The position numbers and the translations under genes are program-made. From Treponema phagedenis (lineage in GTDB: Bacteria; Spirochaetota; Spirochaetia; Treponematales; Treponemataceae), in assembly GCF_008153345.1 (NCBI RefSeq), contig NZ_CP042818.1, forward strand, positions 3,125,001 to 3,189,000: 64,000 nucleotides of DNA. Reading direction: 5' to 3'. This document shows positions 53,750 through 63,774 of the stretch, one piece after another (the first letter of the stretch is position 1; each line of letters starts with the position of its first letter). Below the pieces are notes generated by a model. That model was not told the origin of the DNA. It saw nothing but the letters and a program-made list of their open reading frames with translations, and searched no databases.

Positions 53750-56126
53750 TAACGATAACGATATAACCAACACCGATACAGCGGGTGAAGAGCTTCTAAA
53801 AAAAGAGTCTGTAGAAAATACCGCAAAGATTCAAGATGTTATTGAAGCCGGTAATCCTGATACTGAAAAAGCTGCCGCAAAAAACATCTCTCCTGAGAAG
53901 GCCGCAAAGCTCGCCGCACGCGCAGAAAAAAAAGCAGCAAAAGAAGCTAAAAAACTTGAGAAGGTAAAAAAGATTTTCAAAAAAAAGTATACGGCGCGGG
54001 CACTCAAGCGTAAAATTTATAAAAAAATTTATGTTCCCGCGGACAGAGAATTTATTCAGGGTTTTATCGTACAAAGCGTTGATGAGAAAAATAGGACGTA
54101 CTATGAGTTTGACAAAACCCGTATTAATGAGAAAACGCAGCTTAAACGTATAAACCGGATTGCAAAAGAAATCGGAAGTCAAAAAGGGCGGGTGAATTTT
54201 CTTGCGGTGTTTGGCGCCCTTGCCTGCGTGTTTGCCGTACTCTTTTTTATTTATCTTTTTAGAAACTTCATTGCGCGTAAAATTGTGGTAGGCGGTTCAG
54301 AGGCTGCCTTCGGTGCAAAGTGCGAAGTAAGTCTTGTGGATTTTGATTTACTGCATACGCGTTTTAGAATACAAGGATACAAGGTTGCAAATAAAAAACA
54401 GCCGATGCGAAACCTGTTTGAAATACAAAACATTGATTTTTATTTTAATCTTTTAGAATTAAGCCGCGGCAAATTTGTAGCGGAGAACATGGCGATTGAA
54501 GGCTTTACATGGAATACGCCGCGGAAAACTTCGGGAGCGCTTCCGCCGAAAAAACAAAAACCGGTTGACCCGAATAAAAAGCCGAATCCGGTTGTTGCGC
54601 TTATAGAAAAAGAAGTTAAAAAAGTAACAGACGAAATTTCTTTTGATAGCGGATTAAAGGCTGTTCAAAACCAAGTTGATCCGCGTAAAATTTTAGAGCG
54701 CGAAAAAAATGCTTTTAAGATACCCGCAATAACACAAGAAATAATAGACTCGGTTGATCCGATGGTTACCAAGTGGATTACGACAAAGGACAAGGTAGAA
54801 AAGCAGGTCGAAGACACTATTAAAGCGGTTGAAAAATTATCTGCGATAGATGTTACGAAAATTAACGATGTTGCAAAACTCAGGGAACTCATAGAAACTA
54901 TCCGTAAAGTTGCGGAAACCGGAAAATCCGATTTTGACTTAGTTGAAGGGCTTGCAAAAGATATACAAGCAGATGCAAAAACGGTTGAGCGGCTTGGAAA
55001 AAATGCAGGCAATGCAATTAAAAGCGATTTTAATCACGTAAAAGAACTCGCTGCAAAAATAAAATCAATCAATGTTAATACCAGTAAAAAACTGATAAGC
55101 GACCTCATCCGCGTTTTTATTATGAATGCACTTGGAAAGTATTATCCCTACTATGTACAAGGTATGGAATATCTGCAAAGTTCCCAGAAAAATCCTAAAC
55201 AGCAAAAAGAACTCACGTTTGCTGAAAAATCTAAAATGATGGAACGGCTTCCGGGAAAAACTTTTATTTTCGGAAAAAACTCAATGCCCACCGTTGTTAT
55301 AAAAAACATATCGCTTTCAGGTCATCATCCCGAAAAAGATGTGTTTACAGTTGCGGGCGGCGCAAAAGCTATTACCAATGATGCGGATAAACTCGGACTT
55401 CCGTTATCGCTGATGTTAAAAACCACGCACGGAAAAATGCAAGAAACCGCCGACGGCATAATTGATTTGCGCTCATACTCTCCGGAACTTGTTGACGTTG
55501 CGGTAAGTTTTGAAGGGCTTGACTTTACTATTCCCTCCCCCGCAACGGCGGTTCCTTCTCTTGACGGAATTTTAAAAACGGGGGCGGAAGTCAATATTTC
55601 TAAAAAACAAGATGTTGTTGTTAGCGCAAATATGGGAATCAGAAACAGTGTTTTAAAAGTAGATGATTTTGAGCCGGCCTTTGTTTCAGAAATATACCAA
55701 AATGTTTTAGACGGAATAAAAACAATAAATGTTAAAACCACCCTGACAATAAAAGACCGTAAGCTGTTTGATCTTGATGTCGATACCGATGTAGATGAGC
55801 AAATTGCGGTTGCCCTACAAAAAGAATTCTTCCGTCAAGTTGAAAAACTGAAGGCAGAGCTTATCAAACAAGGTGAAAAATGGCTTAATGAGCAAAGAGA
55901 AATTTATAAAGAAGAAATTGCAAAATTCACACAAACGGCAGACACGGTTAAAAAAATCATAAACGATTTTCGAGATTACAAAAGAATCTTAGCAGAAAAA
56001 AGAGCAGAGGCGGAAAAACAAATTAAAGATCTTGGTGCAAGAAAACTAAAAGAAACGATTGATGCTAATGTCAAAGATAATGTGAAGGACAATGTTAAGG
56101 ATATCTTTAAGGGATTTGGATTCTAA
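53739..56126 (+). CDS. TIGR03545-family envelope protein
   Basis: The 795-residue product has a charged cytoplasmic N-terminus (Ala/Lys-rich, about 45-95), one membrane helix (about 151-174, VNFLAVFGALACVFAVLFFI) and a large periplasmic part. After the helix comes an AsmA-like beta stretch (GAKCEVSLVDFDLLHTRFRI, RNLFEIQNIDFYFNLLELSR, FVAENMAIEGFTWNTPRK), then a long coiled-coil, then a second beta stretch (TVVIKNISLSGHHPEKDVF). The C-terminus is highly charged with repeated DNVKDNVKD. It overlaps the TIGR03546 gene. A role in the envelope is inferred. Confidence 0.75.
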   Translation: MTNNNDNDITNTDTAGEELLKKESVENTAKIQDVIEAGNPDTEKAAAKNISPEKAAKLAARAEKKAAKEAKKLEKVKKIFKKKYTARALKRKIYKKIYVPADREFIQGFIVQSVDEKNRTYYEFDKTRINEKTQLKRINRIAKEIGSQKGRVNFLAVFGALACVFAVLFFIYLFRNFIARKIVVGGSEAAFGAKCEVSLVDFDLLHTRFRIQGYKVANKKQPMRNLFEIQNIDFYFNLLELSRGKFVAENMAIEGFTWNTPRKTSGALPPKKQKPVDPNKKPNPVVALIEKEVKKVTDEISFDSGLKAVQNQVDPRKILEREKNAFKIPAITQEIIDSVDPMVTKWITTKDKVEKQVEDTIKAVEKLSAIDVTKINDVAKLRELIETIRKVAETGKSDFDLVEGLAKDIQADAKTVERLGKNAGNAIKSDFNHVKELAAKIKSINVNTSKKLISDLIRVFIMNALGKYYPYYVQGMEYLQSSQKNPKQQKELTFAEKSKMMERLPGKTFIFGKNSMPTVVIKNISLSGHHPEKDVFTVAGGAKAITNDADKLGLPLSLMLKTTHGKMQETADGIIDLRSYSPELVDVAVSFEGLDFTIPSPATAVPSLDGILKTGAEVNISKKQDVVVSANMGIRNSVLKVDDFEPAFVSEIYQNVLDGIKTINVKTTLTIKDRKLFDLDVDTDVDEQIAVALQKEFFRQVEKLKAELIKQGEKWLNEQREIYKEEIAKFTQTADTVKKIINDFRDYKRILAEKRAEAEKQIKDLGARKLKETIDANVKDNVKDNVKDIFKGFGF

Positions 56127-56561
56127 AACACAAACGTCTTCGGGGTGCTGCCCGAGCTTTTATACAAAATATTGAACGGAAGGACAGCAACCTTACAGCA
56201 TAAAAATTATACCGCATGATTTTATTCTCCCGAGATCTAAGAGGCGGTAAGCCTCTTAATGCGAAGCATAAATCGGCAGGACTAAGACCTGACAAATCCC
56301 TTATCACAAGCATCACTATGGTAAATTGCCCACCGTTGCGCCGTGTCGGACTCTTTCTATAATAGAAGCTTTAAAACTGGCAGGTTTGGTTTTTGACACG
56401 GATGTCAAAACCAAACCTGCGCTCTTTTTCATACAGGTATCAAAATGCTGCACTCGCTTATTTTTTCACGGCATGAACTCTGTCAGGAAGATGCTATCAA
56501 TAGAAAAATAAACTTAAAAAGGCTATACTGCAATAACTTTGATTAATGATAGTTTACTTTT
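56127..56561. repeat. Intergenic stretch with small repeat remnants
   Basis: AAGAGGCGGTAAGCCTCTT (56238-56256) is a palindrome and TGCGAAGCAT follows it, as at 42.6 kb. From about 56306 come ATCACTATGGTAAATTGCC, CGTGTCGGACTCTTTCTAT and GGTTTGGTTTTTGACACGG with GATGTCAAAACCAAACC, an H stem. No gene is seen. Confidence 0.6.
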
Positions 56562-57512
56562 ATGCTGCAAGGAGATTTTTACACAACCGTTATGGAAAGA
56601 TTTTTTAAAAATAAAACGTTTGCGATTGTATTAAGTTTGTTTGCGATGCTTTTATGGGGGAGTGCAATTCCCTTAATAAAATCAACATACATAACACTTA
56701 ATATACAGATGGATGATACAGGAGCAAAAATATTAATAGCCGGTATTCGGTTTTTTCTTGCGGGACTAATCGCATTTTTTTACTTAACAACCTTGAACAA
56801 AGAAAAAATAATACTCAAAGACATAAATTTTAAATTTATACTCTTTCTCCCTTTCATACAGATCACTGTCCAATATATTTTTTACTATATCGGTGTTTCA
56901 AATACTGCGGGTGTAAAATCCGCAATTCTACAAGCTTCAAACGCTTTTTTTGTGGTTATCATTTCAAGGGTATTAATGAAGGAAGAAAAAATAACGCTTA
57001 ATAAAGTTTTAGCCTTAGTGATCGGAACCTTAGGAATTGTGATCGTCAATTCTAAGCAAGGCAGCAGTTTTTCGATGACATTACGCGGGGAAGGCGCTGT
57101 TTTAATTGCAACTATTGTCAACGCCTTGTGCACCGTACTTGTCAGAAAACACGGAAGAAGTCAAAATCCGTTTTTATTAAACACGGTGCAATTTATACTG
57201 GGTTCAATCCCGCTATTGATAATAGGATATGTAATGCATTACAGTCCTCTGATATTTAACGTTAGCGCAATTCTTATGCTAGTATACGGAGGATTTATTT
57301 CTGCCACATCTTTTACGATATGGACAATAGTTTTAAGGTATCATAGCTCGGGAGAGTTCGGCATTTATAAATTGTTTGTACCGATTTTCGGCAGTTTACT
57401 TTCAATTATTATATTGGGTGAAGAATTTACCCTTCGGCTATTAATCGGAATGGTGTTTGTAATAGTGGGCTCCTACATATTAAATATGAAAAAGAAGCTC
57501 GGCAAAACTTGA
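56562..57512 (+). CDS. EamA/DMT-family transporter
   Basis: The 316-residue protein has ten hydrophobic segments in two EamA-like halves. The first half contains MLLWGSAIPLIKS, the hallmark of this family, and the second half starts near 178 with GEGAVLIATIVNALCTVLVRK and ends with PIFGSLLSIIILGEEFTLRLLIGMVFVIVG (seen in parts). It exports small metabolites such as amino acids or nucleobases. The start is uncertain: the first ATG (56562) has no clear ribosome site, and the second (56592) has AAGGAG too far upstream. Confidence 0.82.
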   Translation: MLQGDFYTTVMERFFKNKTFAIVLSLFAMLLWGSAIPLIKSTYITLNIQMDDTGAKILIAGIRFFLAGLIAFFYLTTLNKEKIILKDINFKFILFLPFIQITVQYIFYYIGVSNTAGVKSAILQASNAFFVVIISRVLMKEEKITLNKVLALVIGTLGIVIVNSKQGSSFSMTLRGEGAVLIATIVNALCTVLVRKHGRSQNPFLLNTVQFILGSIPLLIIGYVMHYSPLIFNVSAILMLVYGGFISATSFTIWTIVLRYHSSGEFGIYKLFVPIFGSLLSIIILGEEFTLRLLIGMVFVIVGSYILNMKKKLGKT

Positions 57513-57530
57513 AAAGACTTTTTCAGACTG

Positions 57531-57648
57531 TTGTTGGAACCTGAATTGCCAGGTTAGCTGGAAGAGATGCACATAACCCATAAAAACTTCTATCGGTGTT
57601 TTGTATCCAAAGGATTTCCGAGGGATGCTGCTTCTGTAATTGGTTAGT
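57531..57648 (-). pseudogene. Transposase C-terminal remnant
   Basis: On the minus strand a frame reads NYRSSIPRKSFGYKTPIEVF, the usual C-terminal pattern of IS3/IS30-like integrases (RP.KSL.YKTP.EVF). It has no start, and its upstream side is cut by the M element that begins around 57645. A similar tail lies at the end of the window. Confidence 0.6.
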
Positions 57649-57817
57649 GCAGCGTTTTCTAATTAAGTTTCGTTATAAAAATCGGAGTATCAACAATAAG
57701 GACTTGCGGATTTAAGCATTCCTATGGCAAACTTCCACAGATGTCAAAAACAGGACAAAGGTAACCGATGTTTAAAAGTATCAATACAAAATTGTAAAAT
57801 TGGAGCTTTAAAACTCG
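57645..57817. repeat. Partial M/H repeat at an IS truncation point
   Basis: GCAGCGTTTTCTAATTAAG and TTGCGGATTTAAGCATTCC are the left M modules. They continue into an H hairpin (GATGTTTAAAAGTATC and GCTTTAAAACTCGCAGG). The repeat stops where the IS copy starts, at a shared CCTGC word (minus strand). Confidence 0.6.
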
Positions 57818-58479
57818 CAGGCACTCGTTTTTGCATAAATAAAGACCGGTAATCATTCCGCGTGCATCATCAATAAAAGCATGTAATGCGGATTTTTCTT
57901 TCCCGCCGAACCAAGGAAACGGGGTTGCGTCCACTTGCAACAGCTCTCCGAAGCAAGCTCTTCTATTGCGCGTTTTATGCACCTTCTTTCGTGTTCGTCT
58001 TTTCTTTGGTGAATAAATTCCATGTGATAACAGAATACGGCGCAGAGTCGAATATGACAGCTGCAATTGATATTCTTCAGTTACTATTTCATGAAAATGC
58101 AAAAAATTGCTTTTTGACAATGCGGGATCGCTTCGCAGCGCAAGTAATCGCTGCTCAATTTCTTTCGAGGTCTTCTTTGCAGAGGGACGCTGACTGTTGC
58201 CATGCAGCATTGCTGCTAAACCCTTTTCTTTGAACGCCTTTTTTAATTGCTGTACGCGTCTTCGTGAAAGGTTTAATCGAAGCGCAGCCTGTTGTACCGT
58301 ACATCTCCCTTCTAAGCAGTTGGCGATAACATGTCCTCGTGTAATTTGATCAATGCTCATAAATAATTTCATTCCTCCAGTGTAATGTAATAAGTCAATA
58401 ATTTCACCTCGGTAAAATATAGGGGTGAAATATTTATTGAAAACTTATAGGGGTGAAATTATCACAGATTAAAGACACT
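57818..58479 (-). mobile_element. Truncated copy of the IS1202/ISNCY-type element
   Basis: This fragment is nearly identical to the left 660 bases of the complete IS at 12484-13919, including the border TGTCTTTAATCTGTGATAAT and the TTTCACCCCTA repeats. The transposase frame runs about 183 codons to KNEC and is then lost in the H repeat. The missing part includes the second aspartate and the glutamate of the active site, so the copy is dead. Flanking DNA past 58479 differs from the first copy, which fixes the left IS border. Confidence 0.85.
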
Positions 58480-58585
58480 GCTAAAAGCGTTTATTGACAT
58501 TCCCGTTTTTTCTTGTTATTATGCAAGTCTCAAGTCAACTTAATTATAGCTAATATCGTTTTTATATTTTTTGAAGGAGATATTC

Positions 58586-59329
58586 ATGTCAGGACATAGT
58601 AAATGGGCAACAATTAAACATGCAAAAGGTGCTGCGGATGCCAAACGCGGGCAAATGTTTACTAAATTTATCAAAGAAATTTCTATTGCCGCACGAATGG
58701 GCGGCGGGGATCCTGCGGCAAACCCCCGATTGAGAACGGCAATTCTGAAAGCTCGTGCGGCAAATATGCCAAAAGATAATATTGAAAGAGCGATTAAAAA
58801 GGGAACCGGAGAATTGGGCGGTTCAAATTATGAAGAGCTTATCTACGAAGGCTATGCGCCCGGCGGGGTTGCTATTTTGGTAGAAGTATTAACTGATAAT
58901 AAAAACAGAGCAGCTGCAAATGTGCGTAATCTCTTTTCCAAAAACGGAGGCAACCTTGGTTCCACCGGTTCTGTTGCATATATGTTTAATCGAAAAGGCG
59001 TCATTGAATATGATGCGGAAGTAGCTAGCGAAGAAGCCGTTATGGATGCTGCTTTGGAGGCAGGCGCTGAAGATATTCAAAATGAGGGCGGAATTATTAC
59101 CGTAACAACCGATCCAAATGATTTTGAAACTGTTCTTGAAGCATTACAAACTAAAGGGCTTGAATCCGTTTCTGCTGAAATTTCAATGGTTCCGGACACT
59201 TGCATGTCTCTTGATGCGGAAACAACGCGTAAAGTATTAAAAATGATTGACCGTATAGAAGAAGATGATGATGTACAAAACGTTTACAGTAATATTGACG
59301 TTCCTGATGATTTTGAAATGGATGAATAA
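58586..59329 (+). CDS. yebC: YebC/PmpR-family regulator (TACO1-like)
   Basis: The ATG at 58586 follows GAAGGAGA and gives the invariant N-terminus MSGHSKWATIKHAKGAADAK. The 247-residue protein also shows RLRTAILKARAANMPKDNIE (near 53), YEGYAPGGVAILVE (near 90) and NRAAANVRNLFSKNGGNLG (near 110). YebC-type proteins bind the ribosome or DNA and help translation or regulate genes. The gene is often near ruvABC, which is not the case here. A terminator follows directly. Confidence 0.93.
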   Translation: MSGHSKWATIKHAKGAADAKRGQMFTKFIKEISIAARMGGGDPAANPRLRTAILKARAANMPKDNIERAIKKGTGELGGSNYEELIYEGYAPGGVAILVEVLTDNKNRAAANVRNLFSKNGGNLGSTGSVAYMFNRKGVIEYDAEVASEEAVMDAALEAGAEDIQNEGGIITVTTDPNDFETVLEALQTKGLESVSAEISMVPDTCMSLDAETTRKVLKMIDRIEEDDDVQNVYSNIDVPDDFEMDE

Positions 59330-59333
59330 ACCT

Positions 59334-59361
59334 AAAAAGATACCTTTACAGGTATCTTTTT
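59334..59361 (+). terminator. Terminator of yebC
   Basis: AAAAAGATACCT and AGGTATCTTTTT form a perfect 12-bp stem around TTAC, with a T-run in the descending arm, five bases after the stop codon. Confidence 0.85.
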
Positions 59362-59385
59362 GACTTTTAACTACCCGATATTTTT

Positions 59386-60003
59386 ATGACTGTATTATTG
59401 GTTTTTTGTTTACCGCTTATTTTTTTTGCTTCGATTTCAGTGTATGGCGATAAAGGTCCCAAAATTCTTGCTTTTTTGCTTGGAATCCTACTCGCGACGG
59501 TTATGCTTTTTATCCGTTCATTTTTCATCGAGAATTTTGATCCTTACGCTGCAAGCCTGTTAAGTCAATGGGGTAGATTCTTTTTTCTGTATTTCTTTTT
59601 TCCTTGTCTTATTTGTCTTCCGATCTATTTAGGAATCCATCATTCTTTTGACTCCGAAACATTGATAACAAGTTCTTCGTGTTTATTCGGTGTGTATACG
59701 GCTGTGTTTTTTTCGTATTTATATAACAACACTGATTTGCCGGTACTCACGCCGCTTGTGCTTATGATTCTCTCTTTTGCCGCTTCTTTGTATGTTTTTG
59801 AAGCAATACTTAGGCTTGTGCTTGAAAGTTTCGGACTCGTTATTATAGAATATCTGATAGCTGTTATTATATTTTTGGTTTTTTGCGGACTTGGTGCTCT
59901 TGTTCTATGCTTTTGGTTTTTTATGTATTCACCGTATATATACGGCGGGCTTATGCTGGGGCTTTGTCTTGTCGCACTTTTACTGTATTTTATAACCAAC
60001 TAA
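59386..60003 (+). CDS. Polytopic membrane protein of unknown function
   Basis: The 205-residue product consists almost entirely of hydrophobic helices, probably six, rich in Phe, Leu and Ile (for example LLVFCLPLIFFASISVY and RFFFLYFFFPCLICLPIYLG). The first ATG after the yebC terminator is used, though no strong ribosome site is seen. I do not recognise a family. It lies 60 bases before purM in the same direction and may be read with it. Confidence 0.65.
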   Translation: MTVLLVFCLPLIFFASISVYGDKGPKILAFLLGILLATVMLFIRSFFIENFDPYAASLLSQWGRFFFLYFFFPCLICLPIYLGIHHSFDSETLITSSSCLFGVYTAVFFSYLYNNTDLPVLTPLVLMILSFAASLYVFEAILRLVLESFGLVIIEYLIAVIIFLVFCGLGALVLCFWFFMYSPYIYGGLMLGLCLVALLLYFITN

Positions 60004-60063
60004 AAGTATAGGCAAAATGCCGCGTTACGCATTTAAACTATTCGCTGCTCAAGGAGAGTGATT

Positions 60064-61089
60064 ATGGGACTGACATATAAAGATTCCGGTGTTGATAAGG
60101 ATGCCGGCTATCAAGAAGTTGCACTTATCAAAAACATTGTAAAAAAAACGCATTCTCCGCAGGTACTGTCCGGCATAGGCGGTTTTGGGGCGTTGTTTAA
60201 ACTTGATACCGAAAAATACCCCGATCCCGTGCTTGTTTCGGGAACGGATGGGGTAGGAACTAAACTGTTAATTGCAATCGAAACAAATAATCATTCCACG
60301 ATTGGGGAAGACTTAGTTGCAATGTGCGTTAACGATGTTCTCTGTCAGGGTGCAAAGCCCCTGTTTTTTTTGGACTATATTGCTTGTGATAAATTGATTC
60401 CGGAAAAACTTGCCGAGATTGTTGCCTCAATTGCCGAAGGTTGTTTAAAGGCTGATTGTGCGCTCATTGGCGGAGAAACCGCTGAAATGCCGGGGATGTA
60501 TGCAAAAAAGCATTACGATGTGGCGGGATTTTGTGTAGGCGTTGTTTCAAAAAATAAAATTATAGACGGCTCAACAATTCAGCCGGGAGATATTCTTTTT
60601 GCCTTGCCTTCTTCCGGTTTGCACAGCAACGGATTTTCATTAGTAAGAAAGATAGTCTTTGAAAAGATGGGCTTTAAGGTGAACTCATTTAATGAAGAGC
60701 TCGGCACGACGCTCGGCGAGGAACTGTTAAAACCGACCCGCATTTATGTGCACCCGATGCTTGAGCTTATCGAAAAATTTTCGATAAAAGGAGTAAGTCA
60801 TATTACCGGTGGAGGCTTATACGAAAATGTTCCGCGCATGCTTCCCAAAAACACCGATGCTGTATTGGATATTTCAAAAGTGCCGATTCCGAAGATATTT
60901 TCTCTTTTGCAACAATGGGGCGAGGTTGAAACAAGCGAGATGTACAATACTTTCAACATGGGGATCGGTATGGTTTTCGCGGCGCCGCAAGATGAGGCGG
61001 AAGCAATTGCGGACTTCCTTCGCTCAAAAAACGAACGCTGCTATCGAATAGGAGAAATTGCTTCCGGCTCGGGAACAATTCGCTTATGA
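60064..61089 (+). CDS. purM: Phosphoribosylformylglycinamidine cyclo-ligase PurM
   Basis: The ATG at 60064 follows CAAGGAGAG. The 341-residue enzyme has YKDSGVDKDAGYQ (N-terminus), VSGTDGVGTKLLIAIE (near 60), DLVAMCVNDVLCQGAKPLFFLDY split over the ATP site (near 84), GGETAEMPGMY (near 138), FALPSSGLHSNGFSLVRK (near 178) and SHITGGGLYENVPRML (near 243). PurM closes the imidazole ring to give aminoimidazole ribonucleotide in purine synthesis. purN follows with a four-base overlap. Confidence 0.95.
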   Translation: MGLTYKDSGVDKDAGYQEVALIKNIVKKTHSPQVLSGIGGFGALFKLDTEKYPDPVLVSGTDGVGTKLLIAIETNNHSTIGEDLVAMCVNDVLCQGAKPLFFLDYIACDKLIPEKLAEIVASIAEGCLKADCALIGGETAEMPGMYAKKHYDVAGFCVGVVSKNKIIDGSTIQPGDILFALPSSGLHSNGFSLVRKIVFEKMGFKVNSFNEELGTTLGEELLKPTRIYVHPMLELIEKFSIKGVSHITGGGLYENVPRMLPKNTDAVLDISKVPIPKIFSLLQQWGEVETSEMYNTFNMGIGMVFAAPQDEAEAIADFLRSKNERCYRIGEIASGSGTIRL

Positions 61090-61700
61090 AAAACATTGCG
61101 GTGCTTATCTCCGGCGGAGGCACTAATTTACAAAGCTTAATTGACGCCGCGGAAAACAAGCAAATTGCGGGGAAAATTGTTTTGGTAATTTCCAACAAAG
61201 AGACTGCGTACGGACTTGAGCGTGCGAAAAAGCACGGAATCCCGGCCGTGTTTTTATCTCCAAAAGGAATTCCGAATACTGCGTATGCTGAAAAACTGCT
61301 GGAAGTTTTTGATAAATACGCGGTTGATCTGATTGTTTTGGCTGGTTGGATTAGAAAAATTGAGTCAAAAATTATCAGCCGGTATAAAAATAAAATCATC
61401 AATATTCACCCATCGCTCATTCCCTCGTTTTGCGGAAAGGGGTTTTACGGCGAGCATGTCCATAAGGCGGTACTGGACTACGGTGCAAAGGTCAGCGGCG
61501 CAACCGTTCACTTTGTTGATGAAGGAATGGACACCGGAGCAATTATCCTGCAAAAAACAGTGGAAGTTATGCAAAACGATACCGCAGAAAGCCTTGCACA
61601 GCGGGTTTTGGCAGTCGAACATGAAATACTGGTAAAAGCGGTTGCTCTTTTTTGTGAAGGAAAACTAAACGTTGAGGGAAGAAAAACAAAAATTATTTGA
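61086..61700 (+). CDS. purN: Phosphoribosylglycinamide formyltransferase PurN
   Basis: The gene starts inside the purM stop (ATGA). The 204-residue enzyme has VLISGGGTNLQSLIDA (substrate loop), LIVLAGWIRKI (near 82), NIHPSLIPSFCGKGFYG with the active-site histidine (near 101) and SGATVHFVDEGMDTGAII (near 133) with the catalytic aspartate. It adds a formyl group from 10-formyl-tetrahydrofolate to GAR. Only two purine genes lie here, so the pathway is partial in this window; salvage or other loci must complete it. Confidence 0.95.
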   Translation: MKNIAVLISGGGTNLQSLIDAAENKQIAGKIVLVISNKETAYGLERAKKHGIPAVFLSPKGIPNTAYAEKLLEVFDKYAVDLIVLAGWIRKIESKIISRYKNKIINIHPSLIPSFCGKGFYGEHVHKAVLDYGAKVSGATVHFVDEGMDTGAIILQKTVEVMQNDTAESLAQRVLAVEHEILVKAVALFCEGKLNVEGRKTKII

Positions 61701-61926
61701 AACAAAAAGGATACTCCCAAAAATAAACACGGGCGTTTTTAGACTTGGATTCCCCCTTGTTTCTTTTTGGCATAATAGTTTTATATAGATTATGGGATTA
61801 AACCTGCTTTATTTTTGATACCTGACTTTTTAGATTAAAACAGTTAAATAAGTGAAGGAAAGTCTCTCCTAATCAAACCTATTGTTCGATATTAGTCTAT
61901 TTATATTTATTTTAAGGAGTTTTAAC
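61701..61926. other. Intergenic stretch before the chemotaxis receptor
   Basis: No gene or repeat is seen in these 226 bases. The A/T-rich part ends with an AAGGAG ribosome site for the next gene. Confidence 0.5.
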
Positions 61927-63774
61927 GTGTACACTTCAAAAGATTCTGACTTTAACTCTGACATTCCAGTCAAAATTTTGGTTTTTGACCTTTTGGCACA
62001 CCTTGCATGGATACCGATAACGATTATCGCGCTTTATATTGGCGGTATTGCGGACAATGCCTTGGTTACGCAAGGGCTTACCTCTATTTCCTGTATTATA
62101 ATGTTTATAGTATTGATAGCCGCTCCGATTCTTAAACGAAAATTTTTACTTAAGCAGATTATTAACTATATGCAAGATCATGAAGCCGCAAGCAGAGCTG
62201 TTAGTCTATACGAGCGGCTTACTGTGGGGATTCCGTTGGTGACAGCTTTTACTGTTCCGATATTTCTTTCCGCTGAAATAGGGGTTATCAATAATTTGAA
62301 TATTTTCTTGCCATACTACGCATTAGCTACCGGAAATATTCTTTTGCCGGGAGCGCTTTTTGCTGTCAGCACAATTCGCGTTTTTGAAGAATGGTGTTCA
62401 TTTGTTCCGCTTGCTCAAGAAAGTAAATTAAGTATGGCTGCCCGCATTGCAATGGTTTCGATAGTTTCATGTTTGGCAGTAAGTTTTGTTGTAACGGCTC
62501 CGCTTATTTCCGACGCAGAACAGCTTAGTCTTGGAATTAAGGTGGCAAGAACACTCCCCTTCTTTGTATACGCGATATTTATGTCAAGTTTAAATATAAT
62601 TGCCATTGTTCGCAGTACGCTGACGGATTTAAAACCTATTCTTACAAAAATAGAAGAAGTGTCTTTAGGTAATTATCGTCTGGAGCCTGAGTCGATAGCA
62701 AGTAGGGACGAAGTAGGTATTCTTACTCGTAACTTTAATAATTTTTTAGCATTCAATAAAGTATTTTTAACCGATTTACATGATGCTGTCAGCAAATCTG
62801 ATACAGTTGCGCAAAAGCTTTCGATCGATATGGATACAACATCAAAAACGGTGGGAAGAATGCTTGGAAACATATCCGATATCGGCTATACAATAAAAAC
62901 TCAAACAGATGCAATTATGGAAGCAAGAAAAACTCTTGCCAACATTGCAAAAAACATTGAGTCTCTTGATAAAGATATTGAAACGCAAGCGGGCGCAGTA
63001 AGTGAATCCTCGTCGGCGGTTGAGGAACTTGTTGCCAATATAAACTCTATCACCGGAATGCTCAGCACAAACATTGAAAACATCGATGAGTTAAATACTG
63101 TTGCAGACGCCGGACAGGTTTCGGTGCGTGAGGCGTACAATTTTGTACAGCAAATAACCGAGGAATCCGCAGGGCTTTTGGAGGCCATAACGGTTATTCA
63201 AAACATCGCAAGTCAAACAAACCTCTTAGCAATGAATGCTGCAATTGAAGCGGCTCATGCGGGAGAATCGGGAAAAGGTTTTGCCGTTGTTGCGGATGAA
63301 ATCAGAAAGCTTGCAGAAGAATCGGGCGGCCAAGGTAAAAGCATCACTGCTGTTCTTAAAGGATTACAGCAAAAAATAGACGCTCTTTCCGTATCGGCAT
63401 CAGCAGTGGAAAAACATTTTGCCCAAATAATGCAGGTTTTAAAAATAGTCAGTGACAGAAGTAATGAAGTTATGCATGCGCTGAATGAACAGTCTGCCGG
63501 AAGCACACAGATTTTATCCGCAATAAAAGAAATTACCCAAATTACGCATTCGGTTAAAATGAGTTCCGGTGAAATGTTACAAGGGAATACCGAAGTAACA
63601 TCGGAGATGCATCGGCTTGCCGACGGAGCAACAATTGTAGAAGGTAATATGAAAAAAATTAATGAGGGAGCAGGTCAAATCAGCAATGTGGTAAAAGATA
63701 TAATGATATTAAGCGAAGAAAATAAAAGCGCCACATCAGCGGTAATGGTCTACTTGGACACTTTGAAAATATAA
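61927..63774 (+). CDS. Methyl-accepting chemotaxis protein with six-helix membrane domain
   Basis: The GTG at 61927 follows AAGGAG by eight bases. The 615-residue receptor has six membrane helices in its first 225 residues, so it lacks a large periplasmic sensor. A HAMP-like segment (about 230-285; [21 protein letters not shown]) leads to the signalling coiled-coil. The hairpin tip reads [21 protein letters not shown], followed by [18 protein letters not shown], the contact site for CheA and CheW. Six-helix receptors may sense membrane or internal signals. Confidence 0.92.
   Translation: MYTSKDSDFNSDIPVKILVFDLLAHLAWIPITIIALYIGGIADNALVTQGLTSISCIIMFIVLIAAPILKRKFLLKQIINYMQDHEAASRAVSLYERLTVGIPLVTAFTVPIFLSAEIGVINNLNIFLPYYALATGNILLPGALFAVSTIRVFEEWCSFVPLAQESKLSMAARIAMVSIVSCLAVSFVVTAPLISDAEQLSLGIKVARTLPFFVYAIFMSSLNIIAIVRSTLTDLKPILTKIEEVSLGNYRLEPESIASRDEVGILTRNFNNFLAFNKVFLTDLHDAVSKSDTVAQKLSIDMDTTSKTVGRMLGNISDIGYTIKTQTDAIMEARKTLANIAKNIESLDKDIETQAGAVSESSSAVEELVANINSITGMLSTNIENIDELNTVADAGQVSVREAYNFVQQITEESAGLLEAITVIQNIASQTNLLAMNAAIEAAHAGESGKGFAVVADEIRKLAEESGGQGKSITAVLKGLQQKIDALSVSASAVEKHFAQIMQVLKIVSDRSNEVMHALNEQSAGSTQILSAIKEITQITHSVKMSSGEMLQGNTEVTSEMHRLADGATIVEGNMKKINEGAGQISNVVKDIMILSEENKSATSAVMVYLDTLKI

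Noticed and set aside
57886-58233. A 115-codon frame opposite the IS fragment, identical to one at 12728-13075
   Set aside because: It is the antisense of the transposase gene. Identity between the two places follows from the IS being repeated.
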